A stretch of DNA of 64,000 bases from Phytophthora quininea (lineage: Eukaryota; Oomycota; Peronosporomycetes; Peronosporales; Peronosporaceae): NCBI GenBank assembly GCA_011947345.1, contig JAAVTG010000051.1, positions 372,001 through 436,000 on the forward strand, given 5' to 3'. A model generated the notes under the pieces. That model had not been told where the DNA came from. It searched no databases and saw only the letters and a list, made by a program, of their open reading frames with translations. This document shows, piece by piece, positions 9,646 through 18,760 of the stretch. The position numbers were made by a program, and so were the translations under genes. Within the stretch, counting starts at the first letter, position 1. Each line of letters begins with the position of its first letter.

Positions 9646-10009
9646 GCCGATCGAAAGAGCTACTACTCGGGTTGGCCACGACAGAATGCAAAATGAAGTA
9701 ACTTGCGTACTTTGCCGCGGCATTCTCCTTGGCACCCTTAGCTGCCTGGTGATGAGCTTTATCCGCTTTCGCTTGAGCGAGTTCGTTGTTGGCCGTGCGC
9801 TTCGTGTTCCAGAGCTTGAGATGGTTTAAGCCGAACACTGGCTCCTCCTCCTCGTTATTGTCATCAGTATCCAGCTCTTTGGCAATACGAAGTAGACGCT
9901 TACTCGAATGCTCGTTCTCCGAGGTTGTCAAAGACGAATTTGCCACGATAGAGTCAAAGGATACCAGCAGGACGATGACAGTCACAAGATCGATGCTGTA
10001 TGGACGCAT
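9596..10009 (-). CDS. short RxLR-type secreted protein, C-terminus reads into next gene's promoter
   Basis: 137 codons from ATG 10009. Residues 1-23 look like a signal peptide (MRPYSIDLVTVIVLLVSFDS onward), RLLR is at 38-41, and an acidic stretch (DTDDNNEEEE) follows in the dEER position. The middle is Ala/Lys-rich (AQAKADKAHHQAAKGAKENA). The last ~45 residues translate the Inr and 5' end of the neighbouring RxLR/WY pseudogene on the same strand, so the original C-terminus has probably been lost or replaced. Could be a functional small effector or a truncated N-terminal module. The frame from 10066 has no supported earlier ATG. Confidence 0.6.
   Translation of the reverse strand: MRPYSIDLVTVIVLLVSFDSIVANSSLTTSENEHSSKRLLRIAKELDTDDNNEEEEPVFGLNHLKLWNTKRTANNELAQAKADKAHHQAAKGAKENAAAKYASYFILHSVVANPSSSSFDRHAAAPNYIVGRVRHHH
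9683..9697 (-). promoter_or_regulatory. Inr-like element of the decayed RxLR gene
   Basis: On the minus strand TTCATTTTGCATTCT matches the oomycete Inr and is nearly the same as that of the intact effector (TTCATTTTGCAAC). Its spacing to the relic ATG at 9645 is also similar. Confidence 0.55.
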
Positions 10010-10639
10010 GGTTGGGTGTGGGGAATGTGCTTGACCGGTGCCAATATGTTTCAGCCGCCGACGCAAGAGGTGGGCCGTATCATTGTTTGTCTTCAGGATG
10101 GGGGCAACCGGCTAGGCTACCACGTGTACATGATCACGGTGGTCATTATCACAATGCTTATGAAAATGATCTTCCATGAGATACTTGTAGGAGAAACGCC
10201 AATGTTGCAGCGTATCATAGGAACTATCTTCCTGCTCGATGCCTCGGCAGCTCAACCCCCACCGTTCCACGAGAGTGAGCACAGTGTTATCATCCGCTTT
10301 CTCCACGCTCCAGCTAATCGATCTCTTTGTTGGTATGACGGTGAATTGGAGAATGAATCGATTGAGCAAAGGTTTAGACATGCATCGTACGCTACAAGTG
10401 CTTCTCCTGGTAGCATACTAGAAGCAAATGTATTGGCACACCACGCGCTTTGGTGTGCTCCTCCAGCCAGTCCCAAGAAAACCACGCAGCCTCGAGCCAA
10501 TTGTCCACGCTGAGCGCGTGCCTCCTGTTGAGCTGATAGCGGAATCCTCGTCGGCAACAACGACAGTGCGACTTACCTCAACACTCTTAGCGATATATTC
10601 ACGGCGCGAGTCAGTCGCTCACACTCTATCTTCCTGGAT
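10010..10639. other. intergenic, no supported gene
   Basis: Open frames on both strands (for example 10112-10381 minus and 10428-10652 plus) show no recognisable motifs, and none is preceded by a convincing Inr. It separates the short RxLR ORF from a decayed cysteine-rich ORF. Confidence 0.35.
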
Positions 10640-11058
10640 TCACTGCCACTGACATTTACCCGAGTATCCTTCATCATCGTGGCATCTGCATCGGCAATGA
10701 TATGTGTCCTGGCACTTCCTGCAATTCTGCTGATTGTCCACCACTTCTCCTACATGTGTTTGTGCAAGCTTTTGAGCGTCTTCCAATTGTTTCTTGAGCT
10801 GTTGCATTTCTTCCTGTAGTGATTGGATCTGAGGATTCTTCGCAATGACAGAGCACGCATTGTTGCTTGGGTGACCACTGGGGGCGGCTGCGGATTGGCT
10901 GCCAGCAGTCGATGCAGACGTCGCAACTCCTTGGCCACCAGCAGAAAGGAGGTGCGCACAGCCTCAGGGACATCTCGCCACTCGTCTTGGCCTTGGACCA
11001 TGTGCTGGCCGAACGCCAGGCCGAGTAGAAGCTGCACACGCGCGCTCTCGGGATCCAT
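10640..11058 (-). pseudogene. unknown protein, coiled coil plus Cys/His-rich tail, frameshifted
   Basis: From ATG 11058 one frame encodes a helical N-terminal part (DPESARVQLLLGLAFGQHM ... AKELRRLHRLLAANPQPPP). Another frame continues from about 10,890 to a TGA at 10640-10642 with a coiled coil (IQSLQEEMQQLKKQLEDAQK) and a cysteine/histidine-rich end (CRKCQDTYHCRCRCH). The helix-coiled coil-Cys pattern would suit a gag-like or regulatory protein, but I do not recognise the family. The two parts need a frame shift around 10,890; no GT-AG intron is obvious there. Confidence 0.4.
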
Positions 11059-11400
11059 CGGAGAAGCTTGAACGGCCAGGAAGCTGTGGCGACGGATCCC
11101 ACCGTGTGCTACTGTCCACAATCTGTGACGTGCGCAAAAGCTGAGACGTGTGAACTTTATTGAAGTCTGTGACGCGCGCATCTGCAATGTTTTCAGCGAC
11201 GACTTTAGTGATGAAAAAGTAGAGTCTGAAGATCTGTCGGCGAATTGGCCGAAGAAGGTGTTTCGAAACGTGTAATGGCACCTTCCGGTGGCGCATCAAC
11301 TCGCAGTGCCAGAGTCAACCAAAAGCACCGAGCTCGCTCAACCAGTAATTGGCGGTCGGTTCGACGTGCTCGAACGCACCGTTTAGTTTAGAGTAGAATT
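11059..11400. other. divergent intergenic region
   Basis: Lies between the minus-strand ORF starting at 11058 and a plus-strand Inr at 11401. No supported gene. Confidence 0.35.
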
Positions 11401-11416
11401 GCTCATTCCGAATTTT
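11401..11416 (+). promoter_or_regulatory. oomycete Inr (15/16 match)
   Basis: GCTCATTCCGAATTTT matches GCTCATTYYNCAWTTT at all but one position. It is the best Inr in the window and points to transcription of the small plus-strand ORF at 11548, about 130 bp downstream. Confidence 0.7.
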
Positions 11417-11547
11417 TTCGCTAAAGCTAAAGTTCTTGACTAAGCAAACCAACCTACAACTCGTCTGACACCGTCCGACATCTTTTGCCGTGCTGCTCTT
11501 CTCCCCTGCGACCGCGTGGGCCGAGATTTCAGATAGCCCCAGGCATC

Positions 11548-11817
11548 ATGTCCACCGTTCACAGCAACCTACGGATTCGATTGCACGAGCAACAGCTTAT
11601 CCACCGCAATCGGCTTCGTGAAGCCTTCCGCTTGGCTGACATTCGGTTCCCGAAGAATATCCCAGAAGCAATTACGTCCTCGGCTTCACCCAACTTCATC
11701 GGCCGCGAAATATCATCCAGTTTGTCACAACTTGTGGAAAAGTTACAGTTGGCCCTGACAGAAACAATCGATCTGGCGTCCAAACAAGACCATCAACCCA
11801 GTACGGTTAACGGATGA
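11548..11817 (+). CDS. small hypothetical protein, 89 aa
   Basis: First ATG downstream of the near-perfect Inr; the frame runs 89 codons to TGA at 11815-11817. It is predicted mainly helical (LHEQQLIHRNRLREAFRLAD; LSQLVEKLQLALTETIDLAS), with no signal peptide or membrane segment. I do not recognise a family. An open frame extends upstream without ATG to 11485. Its credibility rests on the promoter, not on homology. Confidence 0.4.
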   Translation: MSTVHSNLRIRLHEQQLIHRNRLREAFRLADIRFPKNIPEAITSSASPNFIGREISSSLSQLVEKLQLALTETIDLASKQDHQPSTVNG

Positions 11818-12665
11818 TGCACTCGACCAGTTTCAAGACAACGTTATTTTCCAATCTCATTCCCGGAAACGCGAATGCACATCACTTCTTGCGGGTACTG
11901 GCCATCACCACTTATGGATCTCTGTCCGTTGCAACAACTTCGACCAATTCAATCCCCTTGGCTCAAGACCCGAGCTACTCATTCGATGGAATTAATTAGA
12001 ACTCAAGTGGTGCTGACTCTGAGGAGAGAGGAGGCGGAATTGCCGCTGCCATGTCGTTACTGAAGAAGGCACTTGGGAAGACTTCGGTATCAATCAGGAC
12101 TCTCGACGACTACGAGAAGTACCAACGAGTTTGGACCACGGAAGACATTTCACTCAAAAAGCTTCAGAAGCTAATGAAGCTGGACGGTTTAGTGGATGAT
12201 ATCGCCAAGTTTCAACAAGCCCCAAATTTCATATATTTCGACAAGTACGTGTCGTATCAACTGAAGTTTTGGGTCAACAAAGAGCTAACTCCGGACGCGG
12301 TGATGGCGAAGTTGGACAATTTATCGAGAAATGCGATGGCTTCGAAGATTGTAAGTACTACGACGAGTTCATGACGGCTCCACTTGGTATGTGGAGAAAA
12401 GTATACAGCGCTTTGAGTGACATTCTTTCGGTGTTGGGATTTGCTCGGCTGTCAGGAGCTGCTATGTAAAGCCACCACAACTACAAGTACAACCAGAAAT
12501 TCGTTGATCCTAACTGAAATCTTAGAAGAATGCCCACTTCAAATTCCACGTCGTCCGACAGGGTTTAGGATTGTCGGAGGTATCGGGTGACGTGCTCAAG
12601 GCAAACCGAATGTTCAAGCTTTTCGAAGTGTACGCTGAAAGTCAAGAGAGGATAAGTTTAATTAA
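11814..12665 (+). pseudogene. RxLR/WY effector pseudogene with dEER
   Basis: One frame reads from ATG 11814 through a decayed N-terminal region to TAG at 11997-11999. It continues in the same frame as NSSGADSEERGGG (dEER, about 12000-12038), then a helical segment from 12051 (KALGKTSVSIRTLDDYEKY) and WY units to 12374. Further units lie in another frame (CKYYDEFMTAPLGMW; LGFARLSGAAM, to 12469) and near 12560-12665 (GLGLSEVSGDVLKANRMF). The in-frame stop, frame shifts and absent RxLR make it a pseudogene. A LINE fragment starts at its 3' end. Confidence 0.75.
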
Positions 12666-13110
12666 CTAGGTAAAGGATAATTCGTCTAACAGGTAAGAAA
12701 GAGTGATTTGGTCACAGTCGAGGTGTCCAAATTGTTTGCTGGGGTGGAGGTAAATTCACATCCTTTGACGCCTCAAAACCCGATCGTATGAGGACTAGTT
12801 TCAAGCTATCGCCATTGATTCCAATCTCTTCTGCGTGTTGATACATGCACTGGTAGTGCCGTCTAAACGAAGACAACACATTTTCGATGCGCAGTTCCTC
12901 CATCTGAGTTTCTTCAAAGAGAATGTCGTTCCGCAGTCTCCAGATCGCGTGAAACGCAATCGCTGTGTGTACACTCCACAGCAGTACAGGTAATTTTTGG
13001 TGTTGTGTCTTTCCTTCACGGCACTCCATCGTTCAGGGGCATCATCTGCATGTATTTGCCTGCTTCTCCCAGCCCCATGCTGAAGGGCGAGGTGAGCGGC
13101 CCCCAAGATG
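12655..13110 (-). mobile_element. LINE 3'-end fragment, divergent
   Basis: The minus-strand frame 13029-12712 encodes the same LINE tail (LLWSVHTAIAFHAIWRLRND) but is clearly diverged from the other copies. The AT-rich tail near 12655-12670 resembles the LINE 3' end. It joins a WY pseudogene on one side and the DIRS element on the other. No target duplication was recognised. Confidence 0.7.
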
Positions 13111-13116
13111 AAGTGC

Positions 13117-14117
13117 TTACCCGGCATTCGGACTGGGACTGGAGAGTAGCATGCGCTTGGAGAGCGATCGGGTTGAGCTTGCCGCTTGGACTGGGTATTG
13201 TTCGTAGCAGTTTGACATCCAGCGTCCTAGTAGCTTGATCGAGAGATGATCAGCTTCGCCACTCATTAGTGCCGTGGCTCCACCCATTCTGATTGAGTGT
13301 GTCGAGTAATTCTGCTCTGGTACTCCGATGCTCTGTGCTGTTTGCTTTAGTGCTTTTGTCACCTCTGTAGAGCTGAGTTCGCCGCATAGGTATTTGCAGC
13401 CCCGCAATCCCAGTGCTGCTCGAGCCTGCCGGATGTGTCGTAGGGCTTTCACTGGGCAAATAATACTGTCTTGTGATGCGTGCATGGTCCGCCATGCTCC
13501 TCGGCCATACTGGTCGTTCTTCGCTCCTTCTAGGCCCAATGTCACCGACGACGCCAGTATTTGACTTGTTTGGTTTCCGTTGGAGTCTGTGAAGTAGACG
13601 TTGGCGGCCTTTAGACAGTAGAAATGTCTGTGCGTCTCGATGCGTAGGTATTCGGACCGTCGCAGCAAAAGAAGAATCCGATTACAATGCTGCCCCACAA
13701 AAGCCGATTCCAGGGCTGAGAGAGATCAAGGCGCTTGTGAAGAAGGCGTAAGAATGCAGGCGTGATCGGTTGCAGCTTTTTGACGGGGTCTGAGAGTCGC
13801 TTGATGCCTTGCATAAGTAGTGTGAATTCTGGTGACGCCGCGAGCTCCACCCCGGCGTATCGGCGGTGAAACCAGCGAACGCTCGCCAATTTCAGCTGAA
13901 TTGTGCCGTAGTTATTGCCCTGATGTCTGCGGTTCCAGCCGTGCTTCCAACAGTAAATTGCAAAACACCCAAGCTTGTTGTTACTGCCGGGTCCGGGTTG
14001 CTCTAGCCAGGGTTCCCAGCCTAACCGGCGAGAGAATTCGCACCATTGGTTCCAGTGTGTGTGGTATTTGCTGTTTGTCGAGGAGGCAATAGCGCGGTCA
14101 CGGATGCAGTTTCCCAA
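13117..14117 (-). pseudogene. DIRS tyrosine recombinase, frameshifted
   Basis: The N-terminal SAM-like part is in the frame 14117-13611 (GNCIRDRAIASSTNSKYHTH ... FLRLLHKRLDLS). The catalytic part is in the frame 13698-13117, with HSIRMGGAT (the H-x-x-R pair of tyrosine recombinases) and downstream GRWMSNCYEQYP carrying the likely nucleophile Tyr. A frame shift near 13,640 separates them. Such recombinases insert circular DIRS cDNA into the genome. Confidence 0.8.
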
Positions 14118-16092
14118 GCGCTCGAGAGATTGTCGAATGGAGCCTGAATCTGTACCTGTGTATACGATCGCGATAAGTCAGTCCACAGCGGATATAGTTT
14201 GTGGTCCTCATGCCAAGCCCGCGAACCAGCGTCTGCCATGGTGTTAATATCGCCTGCGATATGCCTTGCCGAGATCATTAAGTTGTGCCGAAACTCGACA
14301 AGTGATATGATTCTGTTGTACATGCGCGCAACTGGGTGTTGAGTAGTGCGTTTTGAGAGCCACGCCACTGCGCTGGAGTTGTCAATGTGCATACACACGT
14401 GAGTTTTGTCTCGTCCTGTGGCAGTCCATTTCAGTCCCCAGTGTGTTGCCGCGAGAACTGCACTCATCAGTTCTCTGATGTTGATTGAATTCGAGGCTTT
14501 GGAGTTAGCGAATCCATCGCAAACTTGCTGGTTGAATTCAACTCGCAGATACTGTTTAAGCTGGGGTTCAATTGCACATAGGTCAGTGTCTGAGGCATCC
14601 ATGTAGACATGTATCGATGGAGGCAGCATGCGAGCGAAATGCTCAACTGGGATCGCGTTAAAGTGATCTTCGGACGTCAGGACGGCCAGGAACCACCTCA
14701 AGTCTTCAAGTACTTTGTGGGTCAGCTTCCTCAAGCAGACGGTATTGTTGAATTCTGTTGAAAATTTCTGAACGCCTTGGTAGAATGCTCTTGCTGCTGG
14801 GAAGCACGTCGCCACATATCGAAGGCTACCGATAAGTCGGTTGATCTCCTGACGGGAAGCCTTTGCTAACTTCAGAATGCGTTCGATTCGCAGGCGTACT
14901 TTGTAAATCTTGTCCTTAGGTATAGAAACTGAGCCGGTAGTTGTGTCCCAAAGTAGTCCGAGGGCTTTTGTCTGCTGAGACCACGTCGTAAATTTCTTTT
15001 CGTTCAGAGCCTTCGGACCTAGAACGGTGGCCATCGCCGATCGGAGGGCGAAATTCGCTTCAGCACATCTGGTTCCCACTGCTATTTCGACCAGCGTGTG
15101 GTCATCGCACCACACGTTGCCGGTGAAGGGACTACAGTCCACGGTGTTCAAGCTGGTCGCTGGGTAGTTTTGCTCATAGAGCATGTTAATGAGCGTTCCG
15201 GCGATTGAGTAAAATGCTGGCGAGCCACACCATCCGAATCCCAGGGAGAGGTCGATCACAATTTTTCCTTCAAACCGGAAGGCGAACATATTCACATGCT
15301 CTGCATGCACTGGAATATGTCGGAAGGCACCGGCAACACCACCGAGCATCATTACGAGGGGTGGTCTGGAAATCGCGTACGTAAATCGAATATCCGTCGT
15401 GCGATGTCGGCGGGCGGGTTATATCGAATGTCGGGGAAATTGGCTCTGTCGGTGAAGTCGTTGACTGACGCGCCACTAGGAAACGCATAATCATTGATAA
15501 CGCGAACAGCACTGGATTCGGAGTTCGACTTCATCACCACTCCTATCGGGCTGATGAATATCGACGACCATACGTCCAGAAGGTCATCATCGATGATGAG
15601 GTAACGCCCGTCTAGGTGACCTTCGTTAATTTTCTGACGAATTTGACTGTTGTAAGCGCGCGCAGAGCGATGATTGTCGGGTCGGATGCGTTGAGTGCTG
15701 GGTCTGCTTGCCTTCCACCTTGGTTGAACGCCCTCCCGAACGATCTTGTTCCACACGGCCGCTACCCTTCGTAGTTCTGGTTGGTCGGGCAGCGGCAGTT
15801 CAAACAAGTTCTTGTTTGGGCGGCTGTCGCAGGGTGATTGGCCACGGAAATGTTTCACGAATTCCGGTAGGGAGAGGCCTGATGTGCGTGCTAGCTGTGA
15901 GTCGGCGCGTATACGTTCCAGGTCGAGAAGATCGTCTGGTACGGAATGTGTCTGGGGAAGCTGAATATTGTGGGCTGCTGCAAACTGATGATACTGCTGA
16001 AGGCGGTCTGCGTGGGACCGGTTATTGATTCTGAGCTGAGTCTGAATGAAGTTGGCATGTGCCTTTGACCGCTTGTGACAGTAAGAGAGCAC
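14021..16092 (-). pseudogene. DIRS reverse transcriptase / RNase H, frameshifted
   Basis: Frame 16092-15352 carries the RT fingers (VVMKSNSESSAVRVINDYAF, then SGASVND). Frame 15352-14021 continues with LGGVAGAFRHIPVHAEH, the catalytic WCDDH, and an RNase H with acidic positions in HVYMDASDTD, NIRELMSAV and CMHIDNSSAVAW. The two frames meet in a TAATG overlap that looks like a one-base deletion in a once-continuous ORF rather than designed reinitiation. It overlaps the recombinase frame by about 100 bp, as is common in DIRS elements. Confidence 0.85.
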
Positions 16093-16295
16093 TGCTGATA
16101 CTGTGTCGCGAGAATTCGATGTATGAACTGAGTGGTTACGAATGCGGCTGTCCTGATCCTCGGACGACGTCTCGTGTCACAGGTCTTTGAATTCGTCGGC
16201 TAGGCCATAGAAGTGCTTGTCGATGAAAGCCTTGGCGTTGGCCGGGAGCGCGAGCGGGCGAAAGTGGCCCCTGTTGGGCGCGTAACATTGTCCAG

Positions 16296-18060
16296 TGAGG
16301 CGAGGTGGTGAATCTTTTTCCGCCCAGGGTGTATAGCGGCCCAGGATATGAAGGCAAATCGAAGTACCCCGGAACCGTGACACCCAGGAATCCAGAAACT
16401 CAGGATCCGGGAAGAGTTCCGGGTGGCGTGTACCTAGTGCAATCCCTAGAGGTTCGATTAACCTCGGGGCACCGTCCACCGCCGTCGACTGTTGGGGAAG
16501 GTTATGTACTTGAGCTACTTGGACCGACGTAAATCCAGAAATCCAGAAGCCTAGCAAGCTCCGAGAGACGCCCAGGTCGAAGATCCAGGAACTCGGAAAC
16601 TCAGCAACTCAGCAACTCGGGAATCCGGACTCCAATATCCAGAAAGTCGGAGATCCACGTGCAATTCCAATAGAAACACAGTAGTAATAACAAAATTCAG
16701 AGTTCCACTTGACTTATATGCAGCTCCTTGTTCTTTAAGGCCGAGGAGAGGGCCTCAGTCGATATCAGTTGGGCCTATACTCAGAGAACCGACAAACTCC
16801 GAGTGCCCGACGTTACGCGCACCACCCTTTAACAGGGACAATCCACTTGCAGGTTCACACTTGTACCGCGCTTCACACAGCAGTCTTCGCTCAGGCTTCA
16901 GGACTCCGACCGCAGAACCGGGAATCCGGAAACTCAGGAATATGAAATGAGCGAGAGCAAGATCTCCCACCCAACTAACACACGAAATGAGTGGGAGGAT
17001 CTGCTCCTCGACGCTGCACGCCCAGGACCCCCACCCAACTAAACTTGACACGGGTGGAGTTCCACGGGCGGCGAGCGGAGGCTGCCGTCAGTGATGCTTG
17101 GTCCGCAGCTATAGACGACCTTGACCCACGCACGCTCCAATGTCGGGCGCGTCGATGTGGCGTCTTGTACGGAGGAGCAGTGAAGGCGACCGAAGACACG
17201 AAGACCGCGGCGACTTGTGCTTTTCCAGGCAAATAGAACTCTGGTTAACGTTAAAACATCGCACTTCTAGCAGTATCTTGTACCTAATTCTCTGCATGGT
17301 GGATTTCTTGTACTTGGTCTTTGTATGGCTTCTGGCACGGCGCGTCGCCAGCCACTCACTTGAGGGCGACCTTTGGCAGCGGTGCCCTTTCGAGCAAAGA
17401 TCCCAAACGACCCTTGGCGGCAGGTGACCCTTCGGCAAAGATCTCAAAAGATCTCGGGCGATCCTTCGCAGTGGCAATCCAGGAACTCGGAAACTCAGAA
17501 AAGTAAAGTCGACTTCTCAGAATTTCACCTGTGCCACGGTACTTGGAATCGTATATCCGGGTTTCCACTGTCAGCTCGGAAACTCGGAAAGTCGGAAAGG
17601 GCATCCTGGGCTTCAGAGTATCTTCGTCATCGGGACTTAACACCATATGAAACACCATTTCTGGAAATCGGGAATCTCGGGATTATCGGGCCGAATCTCA
17701 GGAATAATCGACTGAGACTCGGGATCGCGTAAGATCTCAGGATTAGACTCTGGGTATATTGGGCTGTAGCTCCGTTGGGGACATTGTCGGGCTCACGGCA
17801 AGACGCTACCGGATACGTTCACGGTAGACATTTGATCACATACAAATTCGTCGTGGTAACTTGCCCAAGGGTCGCCAGGCCCGGGACAGAGTGCATTCAG
17901 CACTTCCCAGTCCAGACCACCCGACGCCCAACTACTCGCAACCCAACAACAGTATCATCCTCCACCAATCCACGCCGCACTGGCTCTCCAATATCGACCA
18001 GTAGAATCGCGACTTCCATAATATTCCACATTCCGAAAATTTAACGAGCGCATCGTGTCA
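16296..18060 (-). repeat. 3' LTR of the Gypsy element
   Basis: 1,765 bp, direct repeat of 31894-33671. Read on the minus strand it starts TGACACGATGCG and ends CTCGCCTCA (TG...CA). It is rich in short motifs of the type GGAACTCGGAAACTCAG (for example 16586-16660 and 17478-17500). A tandem CAGCAACT unit is present twice here and once in the other LTR. Confidence 0.9.
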
Positions 18061-18071
18061 ACCGCCCCTCT
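18061..18071 (-). other. polypurine tract
   Basis: On the minus strand AGAGGGGCGGT lies directly before the TG of the 3' LTR, the position where Gypsy elements prime plus-strand DNA synthesis. Confidence 0.55.
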
Positions 18072-18760
18072 GGTTAAGATCTTGTCAGAGAGGAATCCCC
18101 CCGAGCTGACTGACCATGACCAGACCGTTGGGTCCGAATTCGGGAAAGTCCGAATCCGAGATTGAACGGGACGCGTGCAAGCTCGTGTCCCTCAGGGACC
18201 ACTCATTCATCAGCCCAGTTTCCGATTTCGGAAAACCAGGATCTCATAAAAGGCGAAGACCCCGCCGTTCCGAGCCATCAACCAATAAAAACCAACGCAT
18301 CAGGAAAAACCATCACGGCGCAGACGACATTCTCACTCCAAGATCTTCCAGTAAGAAGAGAACATGGACGCCACTAACAGCGATCCATCCAGCGACCAGG
18401 GTGCATCCCCAGAGTCACGGCAAATGACAACACGCCCCAGCAAAAGGCCATCGAAGTGGCAGACACCTCGGACTCCCGCGAGGCCAGCGACTCTCAGCAC
18501 TGCGGGTACCACGTCGCGAGCGACCCATCCAGTCAAGACTCCAGCACACTAGCTGCAGAGCAGCATACCAAGAACGCGACGACCATGGAGAAACCTGCGG
18601 GCGGCAGCCAACCGGACGCCGACGCCAACACCACGATCGACGAGGAGGAGAAATCTGAAGGGCGGCTCACGGCCACACAAGACGATGCCCTGTTCCAGCA
18701 CGCCGCCTCCTGGCGTCCCCCAATGTACCACGGCTCCTGACACTCGGAGGTCTTGCAACC
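18072..18760. other. leader of the antisense ORF, small frames only
   Basis: Between the polypurine tract and the 929-codon ORF. Plus-strand frames 18116-18427 (103 codons, basic, with SHKRRRPRRSEPSTNKNQ) and 18456-18740 (94 codons, acidic) precede it and end before its ATG. They may be decayed upstream exons or uORFs; no splice sites were assigned. Confidence 0.4.

Larger units (their letters stand above)
13117..16290 (-). mobile_element. DIRS-type tyrosine-recombinase retrotransposon, truncated
   Basis: Minus-strand order: RT (16092 to about 14,900), RNase H (about 14,600 to 14,200), tyrosine recombinase (14117 to 13117). This is the arrangement of DIRS-like elements. A short coding remnant (ANAKAFIDKHFYGLADEFKD, 16260-16180) may be the end of ORF1, which is otherwise missing: the Gypsy LTR begins at 16296. 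Split or inverted terminal repeats were not identified. Several frame shifts show it is inactive. Confidence 0.8.

Noticed and set aside
15352..15356. TAATG stop-start overlap in the DIRS element as designed translational coupling
   Set aside because: The RT domain is interrupted in its middle at this point, so a one-base deletion is the simpler explanation.
16975..17732. Several ORFs of 60-120 codons in the LTRs (also 32567-33341)
   Set aside because: They are mirrored in both LTRs, show no domain, and follow the repetitive motif composition. LTRs are not expected to encode proteins.
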